From contig NZ_JAGTJJ010000012.1 of assembly GCF_028435365.1 (NCBI RefSeq), positions 1 through 64,000 of the forward strand: 64,000 nt of DNA, written 5' to 3'. Positions 8,637 to 15,820 of the stretch are shown here, piece after piece. The DNA comes from Polyangium jinanense. GTDB taxonomy: Bacteria; Myxococcota; Polyangia; Polyangiales; Polyangiaceae. Each line of letters starts with the position of its first letter. Within the stretch, counting starts at the first letter, position 1. The notes below the pieces were generated by a model. That model did no database searches. It was not told where the DNA came from and worked only from the letters and a program-made list of their open reading frames with translations. The position numbers and the translations under genes are program-made.

Positions 8637-10918
8637 CACGCGGGGGCGATGGAGGTGACGGGCGCAGGCAAGAGGCCGTGCTTGCCCGGCGAGTCGGGCG
8701 GCGCCGCGGGCTTGCGGAAGGCGTAAAGCAAGCCGGCGAGGAGCGCGAGCAAAAGGAGCACGAGGAGGACGACGGGAAGGCGTGAGGCGTGTTTCTTGGG
8801 CGCGGTCGCTAGCGCGAGCTGCGTATCCACGAGGGGGGACGGCTCCGGCATGTTGTTCTGCGGGATCACCGGGGTCGCCGGACGCGGGGCCGACGCAGGA
8901 AGATTGCGAGGCGCGGCCATGGCCGGCAGCGGGAGCGAGGGGGCCGGGCCCGCGATCAGATCATCCGTCGGGTCGAGCTTCGCCTCGGGCGCTGTCTTGC
9001 CGAGCCGCGCTTTGAGGTCGATCTTCCCTTTCGTCTTTCCGCCCGCGGCCGCGCGCGCTGGCCGCAGCCCGAGGCCCTCCGCCGACATGCCGTGCGGCAA
9101 TTCGTGGGGCATGCGCTCGCGCCGGAGCGCGTCGTCGGGATCCACCGTCACCTGCTCGGTGACCGCGATCCACGAGGTCAGGCGCGTGGCGATCTTGAAA
9201 TCGAGTCCGATGCGCTCGATGGCGTCGTCGAGGGTGCGCCGATCGCCGCCGCGGGCCAGGGCGAGCTCGAGGTCCTCGACCTTCTCGCGGCCGAAAAGCG
9301 CCGCTGCCGGGCTGTCGTCGCCGGCTTCGATGGCGGGGACGTCGAGGCGCTTTTCCCAGGTTCCTTCGCGGGTCTGTCCGCGGACGAGGAGGCTGCCTCC
9401 CTCGGGGCGGAGCGCGAGCGCGACGAGGACCGGCGCGCCCGCGAAGAGATCCGGCAGGCGCAGAGGCGCGTGCTCGACGAGCGCCGAGCCCGAGATGTCG
9501 AGGTTCACGAGCACCGGCGCCGCGGTGCGCGCGACGAGGCGCGCGGCGGCCCGCTCCGGGTCCTCGCCGAGGCCGATCACGACCTCGATCCCGCGTCCCG
9601 CGCGCGCGGCCGGCGCGGTGAGCGAGCGGTTCACAGCCGAGCCCACGCCCACCGTGTGCAGGCGCGACGAGGCCGGCAGGCGGTCGAAAATCGCCCGGAG
9701 CACCTCGGTCTCGAAGCCGATGTGGCCGTCGGTCACGAGGACGACCTGCCGCTGCGCGTCGGGCCGGAGCGTGCGCAGCGCTTCGAGGATGCCGGCGCGC
9801 ATCTCGGTGCCGCCGGACGCGCGGAGCGCCCGGAGCCAGGCGAGGGCCTCGCGCTTGGCAAGGTCGGTCGCGCGGACGGGCGCGTCGTTCCAGCGCCGCG
9901 GCGCGCTCGAGAATTCGATGAGCTCGAGCTGGTCGTCGTCGTGGAGCGTGTCGATGAGGGCCGCGACGACGCGGCGGGCCTGATCGAGCGGCTCGCCATG
10001 CATGGAGCCGCTCGTGTCGAGCAGGACCACGAGATCCCGCGTGACGGGACGGAGCGAGGGCGAGGCCACGGGCGGGACGATGGTGAGCAGGCCGTGGGCC
10101 ATTTGCGCGGCGTCGCCTGCGCGGCGCGAGGTGTCGAGCGAGAGGCCGACCTTGGGCGTGGCGATGCTCCAGCGGACGACGAGGTCACGATCGAGGCGCG
10201 CGCCGGCGCGGGCGCCGAGGTTCACGACGATGCCCTGCTTCGGGTCGCCGCTGATTTCGAGGGCGTGCGAGGGGGACTCGGGCCGCTTGCCCGCGGCGAG
10301 CGTGTCGTGGATGAGGCACGTGAGGCCGAGGCGCGCGGGCAGGGGGCCGTCGGCGACGTCCTGCGTGATGCGCGCGGCGTCGGGGACGCGGCCCTCTTCG
10401 CCGAGGTAACGGGGCGCGACGACGGTGGGGAAGCGCCACTCCCAGGCGCCCTCGTCGAGCCAGGCGAGGCGTTGGTCGATGACGATCTCGGCGACGAGCT
10501 CGGCGCCGGGCGGGATGTTGCCGATCTCCTGGGTGAAGAGGCTCGACCGGTCCTGTTCGAGCAGCGCGGCGCTCTTGCCCTCGACGAGGGCGCGCTCGTA
10601 CCGCTCGCGTGCTTCGGCGCGGCCGCGGACGTCGCCGACGATGCGCTGATCGCCGATGCGGAAGGAGAAGGCGCTGACGGCGCCGCCTTCCGGGAGCGGG
10701 AGGCTGTAGGTGACCGCGAGGGGTTCTTCGTACGGGTTGGCGAAGCGCTGCTCGAGGATGACACGCGCGATGCCGCCTTGGGCGTCGGCCTGGAGGGTGG
10801 TGCCGCGGAGAGGGAGGGCGCGGCCGTCGGTCGTGACGAGGCGCGCGCCGTTCGAGGGCGCGGCCGGGGCGAGGTTCGGGGACGAGGGGGCGTTGCGGGA
10901 GAAGAGTGACAGGGTCAT
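8636..10918 (-). CDS. VIT and VWA domain membrane protein
   Basis: 760-residue protein combining a VIT (inter-alpha-trypsin inhibitor) domain at about residues 20-160 with a von Willebrand A domain at about 290-460. The VWA has a MIDAS-type DTSGS motif in VVLLDTSGSMHGEP and the later Thr/Asp loops (GGTEMRAG, VTDGHIGF), so metal-dependent ligand binding is plausible. A Pro/Ala-rich linker leads to one C-terminal transmembrane helix (about residues 715-735) and a short Pro-rich tail; there is no N-terminal signal peptide. With one C-terminal helix and no signal, a large cytosolic part is possible, unlike secreted relatives. It is first in a coupled operon with an ECF sigma factor and a small gene. 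Confidence 0.88.
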   Translation of the reverse strand: MTLSLFSRNAPSSPNLAPAAPSNGARLVTTDGRALPLRGTTLQADAQGGIARVILEQRFANPYEEPLAVTYSLPLPEGGAVSAFSFRIGDQRIVGDVRGRAEARERYERALVEGKSAALLEQDRSSLFTQEIGNIPPGAELVAEIVIDQRLAWLDEGAWEWRFPTVVAPRYLGEEGRVPDAARITQDVADGPLPARLGLTCLIHDTLAAGKRPESPSHALEISGDPKQGIVVNLGARAGARLDRDLVVRWSIATPKVGLSLDTSRRAGDAAQMAHGLLTIVPPVASPSLRPVTRDLVVLLDTSGSMHGEPLDQARRVVAALIDTLHDDDQLELIEFSSAPRRWNDAPVRATDLAKREALAWLRALRASGGTEMRAGILEALRTLRPDAQRQVVLVTDGHIGFETEVLRAIFDRLPASSRLHTVGVGSAVNRSLTAPAARAGRGIEVVIGLGEDPERAAARLVARTAAPVLVNLDISGSALVEHAPLRLPDLFAGAPVLVALALRPEGGSLLVRGQTREGTWEKRLDVPAIEAGDDSPAAALFGREKVEDLELALARGGDRRTLDDAIERIGLDFKIATRLTSWIAVTEQVTVDPDDALRRERMPHELPHGMSAEGLGLRPARAAAGGKTKGKIDLKARLGKTAPEAKLDPTDDLIAGPAPSLPLPAMAAPRNLPASAPRPATPVIPQNNMPEPSPLVDTQLALATAPKKHASRLPVVLLVLLLLALLAGLLYAFRKPAAPPDSPGKHGLLPAPVTSIAPA

Positions 10919-11508
10919 CGGTGCCTCCGCCCGACCAACGAGAGGGGCCGCAGGCTGATGACAAAAAATCGTACGGGCTTCGGAGCCGGGTGACCAGATG
11001 GGATGGACGGGGTCGTCCGGACGGAACGACGTGGCCGTCGACGCAATGGCGGGGCGAATGAAGAGCGCGCTCCATAACGGGCGGCGAAATCTTTACGCTT
11101 GCCTTTCTCGCCCTCGTCTCCGAAGGTGAAGAACGAGCGTCGGCAGCCATGAAGAGGATCCTGGGGAAAAGCTCCGCAGCGCGAATCGTGAGCGGCTGCG
11201 ACGTGAACGAGCCTCCAGATCCAGGCCTCCTGATGTTCGGGCGTGGCATGAGCCGCGCGAAGCACGTGAAGGCCGCCGATCGGCTCGATCCGAGGCGCTC
11301 GGCGACCGAGCGGCGCGCGCCTGATCTGGCGAGGGGCCCTCCGCCCGAGCGCGCCGAACCCTAGTCGGGGCAGCGTCACGAAGGCCGTGATTTCGGCCGT
11401 TACGGATCGCCTGCCCTCGTTTCGCGCGCGCCGGTGAGCGCCGGGAGCCCGGTGCATTCGTGCGTGCTCGCGATGCCAGTCGTCCACGATTTCGATCAGG
11501 AGGGGACG
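10919..11508. other. Intergenic region without a recognisable gene
   Basis: The 590 bp between the divergent VIT/VWA operon and the small membrane-protein gene have only short open frames with shadow-like composition (for example 11149-11364 on the plus strand). No repeat, tRNA or clear promoter consensus was found. It should hold promoters for both directions. Confidence 0.5.
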
Positions 11509-11649
11509 ATGAGGTTTTCGTATTTTCTCACGCGCCCCGAGCTCGTGCTTTTCGTGAAGCTCGGGCTCCTCGTGTCTTGTGTCGTCGGATTGCGGTCGCT
11601 CGCCGGGGTCCTCGTCGAGGAGGGCGAGGACGACGAGTCGGACGAATGA
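11509..11649 (+). CDS. Small single-pass membrane protein
   Basis: 46-residue protein: short polar N-terminus, one hydrophobic helix (LVLFVKLGLLVSCVVGL, about residues 12-28) and a strongly acidic tail ending GEDDESDE. The ATG is preceded by AGGAGGGG at 4-5 nt, a very strong ribosome-binding site, which is the main reason to believe it is real. No family recognised. It lies 40 bp upstream of the Rnk/GreA-type gene and may share its transcript. Confidence 0.6.
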   Translation: MRFSYFLTRPELVLFVKLGLLVSCVVGLRSLAGVLVEEGEDDESDE

Positions 11650-11689
11650 CCGGTCCGCATTCCTTTCATGCCCCGAGAGGTCCACGCCC

Positions 11690-12109
11690 ATGTTCCCCAT
11701 CGCTCCGAGCCTCGTGATCACGACCCAGGATGCAGAGCGCCTTCACCGGGTCGTCGAGCTCCACCTCGAAGGCCAAAGGCGCGCGGCCGCGGAGGCGCTC
11801 GACCGGGAGCTCGCGCGCGCCAGGCTCGTCGCGCCGCCGAACGTGCCGCCCGACGTGGTGACGATGAACAGCCTGGTGTTGTACCTGGACGAGGTGACGC
11901 AAAAGCGCCGCGAGGTGGTGATCACGTATCCGCGGGACGCGCGTGTCGAGGATGGGCGCGTGTCCATCCTTTCGCCCATTGGAACGGCGCTGCTCGGTCT
12001 CTCCGTGGGCCAGGGCATCACGTGGCCGATGCCCTCTGCCGGCCCCAAGCGGCTGCGCGTGCTCGCCGTGCCCTACCAGCCCGAGGCCGCAGGGAATTTC
12101 CAGCTCTGA
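11690..12109 (+). CDS. Rnk/GreA-type RNA polymerase-binding protein
   Basis: 139-residue protein with an N-terminal helical segment and a C-terminal GreA/GreB-C domain (about residues 55-135). It is recognisable from YPRDARVEDGRVSILSPIGTALLGLSVGQGITWPMP, the conserved core of Rnk (regulator of nucleoside diphosphate kinase) and Gre factors. The N-terminal part is too short for the long Gre coiled coil, so transcript cleavage like GreA is doubtful; Rnk-like binding at the RNA polymerase secondary channel is more likely. The ATG at 11690 has GAGAGG at about 9 nt. Confidence 0.85.
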   Translation: MFPIAPSLVITTQDAERLHRVVELHLEGQRRAAAEALDRELARARLVAPPNVPPDVVTMNSLVLYLDEVTQKRREVVITYPRDARVEDGRVSILSPIGTALLGLSVGQGITWPMPSAGPKRLRVLAVPYQPEAAGNFQL

Positions 12110-12186
12110 CGACGGGCCCGTGGGCTCGTCCCGCGCCGTCCATGGCAGATGCCTTGCTTGCGCGGGGCCGTGGAACGGAGGGTGTC

Positions 12187-12750
12187 ATGGCAAACGAGCT
12201 GACGGGCAGGCGGGTGGCCATTCTGGTGGAAAACGGCTTCGAGCAGGTCGAGCTGACCGAGCCGCGGCAAGCGCTCGACAGGGCAGGCGCGCAGACGGCG
12301 ATCGTGTCGCCGGTGAGCGGGCAGGTGCGTGGCTGGAACTTCACGCAATGGGGCGATTCGTTCGGCGTGGACGTGGAGCTCGCGAATGCCGGGCCGGAGA
12401 ATTTCGATGCATTGCTCCTGCCCGGCGGGGTGATGAACCCGGACAAGCTGCGGATGAACTTCGAGGCCGTTCAGTTCGTGCGCACGTTCTTCGATACCGG
12501 AAAGCCCGTCGCGGCCATTTGCCACGGGCCATGGATGCTGGTGGAGGCGAACGTGGTGCGCGGCCGGCAGGTGACGTCGTGGCCGTCCATCCGGACGGAC
12601 CTCGTGAATGCGGGCGCGACGTGGGTCGATCGGGAGGTGGTGAACGACAGCCAGCTCGTGACGAGTCGCAAGCCGGACGATATCCCCGCCTTCAATCGGG
12701 TGATGATCGAGCTCTTCGCGAAGGCCCGGCCCGTGGCGAAGGCGGCGTAG
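12187..12750 (+). CDS. PfpI/DJ-1-family protein (type 1 glutamine amidotransferase fold)
   Basis: 187-residue protein of the DJ-1/PfpI superfamily. The N-terminal VAILVENGFEQVEL carries the conserved acidic residue, and AICHGPW holds the nucleophile-elbow Cys followed by His, as in PfpI and YhbO. The motif LLPGGVMNPDKLR is diagnostic of the YhbO/PfpI branch, whose members are described as proteases or glyoxalase/deglycase-type stress proteins. It lies 77 bp downstream of the Rnk-type gene on the same strand and is convergent with the giant lipoprotein operon. Confidence 0.9.
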   Translation: MANELTGRRVAILVENGFEQVELTEPRQALDRAGAQTAIVSPVSGQVRGWNFTQWGDSFGVDVELANAGPENFDALLLPGGVMNPDKLRMNFEAVQFVRTFFDTGKPVAAICHGPWMLVEANVVRGRQVTSWPSIRTDLVNAGATWVDREVVNDSQLVTSRKPDDIPAFNRVMIELFAKARPVAKAA

Positions 12751-12769
12751 GCGAGAGCGGAAGCCCTGC

Positions 12770-15700
12770 TCACGGGCTCGAACAAACGCCCGCGTCGCTG
12801 CGTCCCGCCCCACGGACGAGGGATGCGCCGGGCGAGGGAAAGCGGACGACGAGGGTCGTATTGTTCCGGGGGAAACGCACCTCGAGCCCCTCCAGGCAGG
12901 TGCGGCCGGTCGAGACGGCGACGAGGGCCGTGGCGCCGAGGCTCGGGGCGTCGTGGTCAGGGTCGGGCGGATCGAATTGCACGTCGACGAGGACCTCGGC
13001 GAGCAGGCGATAGGCGTCGGGGTCAGGGCGGCAAGCCGGGGAGGGGTCGAGGTTCGTGAGGCTGCCGGCGGCGCGTACGGGGCCGAGGGTCGCGCGGGCG
13101 AGGTCGAGGTCGGCGAGGAGGATGTCGCCGGAGGTGCCGGAGACGGCGCTCACGGCGAGCCGAGGGGAAGCGGCGTCGCCGCGGCGGCGCGCGAGGCCGA
13201 GGCGATGGCGGGTGACGTCGGGGACGCGGCCCATCTGGGTGAAGCGGCGGAGGAGGCCGCCGCGGAGGAGGAAGAGCTCGCCGTCTCCGGCCTGGAGCGT
13301 GAGGAGGTCGCCGCGGCCGAGGTCGGCGGCGGCGGTGAAGACGCCGTTGTGCTGGAGGGGAACGGGGTCGCGGCTCGGGCTGCCCGGGAGGCCGAGGTCG
13401 AAGCGGAGCTCGGGGGTCCGGAGGAAGAGGCCGACGGGCGAGGCGTCGGTCGCGAGGAGGACGGGGACGATGGCGCCCTCGACGCGGGTGAGGGACGGGG
13501 CCTTGAAGGTGGCACGGCGCGGAGGGCGCGGGTCGAAAGGGAGGCCGACGTCGACGGTGAAGCTGCCTGCGCGGACGAGGCCGACGGCGACACCAGGCGG
13601 GGTGCGGAGCGAGGCGGGGAGGGGCGCGGCGTCGGCCTTGCTGTCGCCGCGGGGCGCGGGGGCGCCGGGTCGTTCGAGGCGGCAGCGGAGGGGGAGCGAG
13701 CCGAGGCGCTTGACGGGCGGCTCGGGGGCGGAGGCGATGTCGGGAGGTGTGTCCAGCGGGGCGGCGGGGGCGGGGCTTCCCCAGCCGAGGCGGACGACGC
13801 CGTCGCCGAGGGCGCAGCCGAGCTCGGAGCAGCCCTGGACCATGTTCGCGTCGTAGGGGGCGTTGAGCTCGCCGACGGGGGGCGCGACGACGGGGCGGAA
13901 GGTGCGGCCGCCGTCGGTGCTCTCGTGGTAGGTGGCGGCGCCGTCGTTGTCGGCGCGGGCGAGGGCGAAGGGGCCGCCGCGGATGACTTCGACGACGCCG
14001 GGCGGGAGGGGATGGACCTCGACGCGGCCGTCAGGATGGATGTGGACGCCGGCGAAGCGGCCGCCGAGGCGCGTGGAGACGGGGAGCATGCGCTCGGAGC
14101 GGCCCTGGGGGATGGGGTCGGGGCGTTCGGCGTCCTCGGCGGACTCGTCTTCGGGCGGGAGGACGATCCAGCCGTGGATGGAGCCGTCTTTTTCGTCGAG
14201 CCAGAAATCGCGGTCGATCGAGCGATAGGGCGGCTCCTCCATGGGCGTCGGGGCGGCCGGGAAGGCGGCGCCGCCGAGGGCGGGATCCTCAGGGTCGACG
14301 TGGAGGATGCGGACGCCTTCGGGCGCGGGTTTGGAGGCTGTTTTCGTGTCTTTGCTGCGGAAGACCAGGGCCGTGGCTGTACCGCCGTCCCCGGGGAGGA
14401 ACCGGTACAGATGGGTCGCGTCTTCGCCGGTGAGGCGTCGCTCGGTCCAGGCGCCGTCGGCGCTGCGGACGCAGACGTAGGCCTCGTCGGCGGGGGTCGG
14501 GTCGAGCGGCTCGGGCGGGTCTGCCGGGGGCGTCGTGAATTCGCGCTCGAACTCGCTGGGCCCGAAAAGCTTCGGTTGCGCGTCGTTCACGGGCGGGGCG
14601 CCCCGGAAATCGGCGGCCGTGGGGACGAGCGCGCCACATCGGCCCGTGAAGGCGAAACGCGGGCCTTGGCCCGCGATGAACGTGGACGGCTCGGGGAAGG
14701 TGGCTTCGAGGCGCGGCGCGGAGGGGTCGTCCTGGAGGGCGAGGACGTGGGCGCCGTGGGAATGGGTGCACGCGAGCAGGACGTCCGCGCCGCGGGGGAT
14801 GGGCTGGCAATGTGCGAAGGGTTCGGCGACGTTGGTGAGGGGGGCGTCGTCGAGGACCTGGCCCGTGGCGAGGGCGAGGACGCGAACGGATTGCTCGCGG
14901 GTGACGAGGACGCGGCCGCCTGGAAGGCGAGCCCCGGCGAAGACGGCGGTCGCGAGCTCGGGAGGGGCGAGGCGGCGGCTCGAGGGGAGCGTGTCCTCCG
15001 TGGGGCTCGTCATCATGCCCCAGCCGAGGTCGTTCGGCGGGTCCGCGACGACGGGGACGAGGCCTTTGGCGGGGTCGAGGGCGAGCGTGGGCTGGCGGCC
15101 GGCGCCCGTGAGCAGGAGGAGCTTTCCGGATTCGCCTTCCTCGAGGGCGAAGATGCGGACGCTGCGCTCGGCGGTGAGGTCACGGAAGGTCTTGCCGCCG
15201 TCGGTGGTGATCTCGGCGCGGCCGAAGGCGTCGAGGCGGACGCCGTGCTTGCCGTCGAGGGAGAAGGCCTCGGCGAAGCGGGCGAGGTCGGTGCGGCGGA
15301 GGTCGGGGGTGGCGGCGCGGGGGTCGAGCTCGAGCAGGCCGAGGTCGGTGCGCAGGACGAGGGTGTCGAGCCAGGGGCGCGCGCCGCCCTCGGCCGCGAT
15401 CTGGGCGATGGGGCGGAGCTCGCCGAGGAAGGTGTCGGCGCGGTAGGTGCGCGCGTCGGACCAGAAGACGTATCCGCCGCCGAGGCGCGCCGGCAGGGAG
15501 CGGAAGCCGTACAAAGCCTCGGGGCCAGGCGCCTCGGCGAGGACCAGGCCGCCATCGAGCAGGAAGCGATGGCCGGACGCGAGGGCGGGCTCGCGGCGCG
15601 GCAAGGCGGAGTCGCGGCCGGCCTCGTCGAAGGAGACGCCGACGCCCTCGGCGAGGACGTACCGGGCCGGGCCGAGGAGGGGCTCGGGCGCGGCGGTGGG

Positions 15701-15820
15701 CTTCGGGCGCAGCGGCGAGGGCGGCGGGGCGGAGGCGCCTGGGCGCTCGGGCTTCGCGGAACAGGCGGCGAGGGCGACGAGGGCGACGGACGCGGCCCGG
15801 GGGAAGGCGCGTTTCTTCAT
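12770..15820 (-). CDS. Giant Asp-box lipoprotein, paralogue C
   Basis: 1016-residue predicted surface lipoprotein, third gene of a three-paralogue operon. The signal peptide ends LAAC (about Cys20) and is followed by a Pro/Ala-rich linker. Asp-box (BNR-type) motifs such as TTDGGKTFRDL and STDGGRTFRPV indicate beta-propeller blades, and many V-x-V/L-x-L strands support this. There are scattered Cys pairs but no catalytic motif. Its ATG overlaps the stop of paralogue B (ATGA). The order of sections is shared with A and B: an opening value/label section, a DGG-box, a CVRSADGAWTERRL-like section, a second DGG-box, then a C-terminal section ending GRTCLEGLEV. Function unknown; surface recognition or adhesion is an inference from architecture. 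Confidence 0.78.
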   Translation of the reverse strand: MKKRAFPRAASVALVALAACSAKPERPGASAPPPSPLRPKPTAAPEPLLGPARYVLAEGVGVSFDEAGRDSALPRREPALASGHRFLLDGGLVLAEAPGPEALYGFRSLPARLGGGYVFWSDARTYRADTFLGELRPIAQIAAEGGARPWLDTLVLRTDLGLLELDPRAATPDLRRTDLARFAEAFSLDGKHGVRLDAFGRAEITTDGGKTFRDLTAERSVRIFALEEGESGKLLLLTGAGRQPTLALDPAKGLVPVVADPPNDLGWGMMTSPTEDTLPSSRRLAPPELATAVFAGARLPGGRVLVTREQSVRVLALATGQVLDDAPLTNVAEPFAHCQPIPRGADVLLACTHSHGAHVLALQDDPSAPRLEATFPEPSTFIAGQGPRFAFTGRCGALVPTAADFRGAPPVNDAQPKLFGPSEFEREFTTPPADPPEPLDPTPADEAYVCVRSADGAWTERRLTGEDATHLYRFLPGDGGTATALVFRSKDTKTASKPAPEGVRILHVDPEDPALGGAAFPAAPTPMEEPPYRSIDRDFWLDEKDGSIHGWIVLPPEDESAEDAERPDPIPQGRSERMLPVSTRLGGRFAGVHIHPDGRVEVHPLPPGVVEVIRGGPFALARADNDGAATYHESTDGGRTFRPVVAPPVGELNAPYDANMVQGCSELGCALGDGVVRLGWGSPAPAAPLDTPPDIASAPEPPVKRLGSLPLRCRLERPGAPAPRGDSKADAAPLPASLRTPPGVAVGLVRAGSFTVDVGLPFDPRPPRRATFKAPSLTRVEGAIVPVLLATDASPVGLFLRTPELRFDLGLPGSPSRDPVPLQHNGVFTAAADLGRGDLLTLQAGDGELFLLRGGLLRRFTQMGRVPDVTRHRLGLARRRGDAASPRLAVSAVSGTSGDILLADLDLARATLGPVRAAGSLTNLDPSPACRPDPDAYRLLAEVLVDVQFDPPDPDHDAPSLGATALVAVSTGRTCLEGLEVRFPRNNTTLVVRFPSPGASLVRGAGRSDAGVCSSP

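Noticed and set aside
11149..11364. 71-codon plus-strand ORF
   Set aside because: No ribosome-binding site, no protein-like pattern; left as intergenic.
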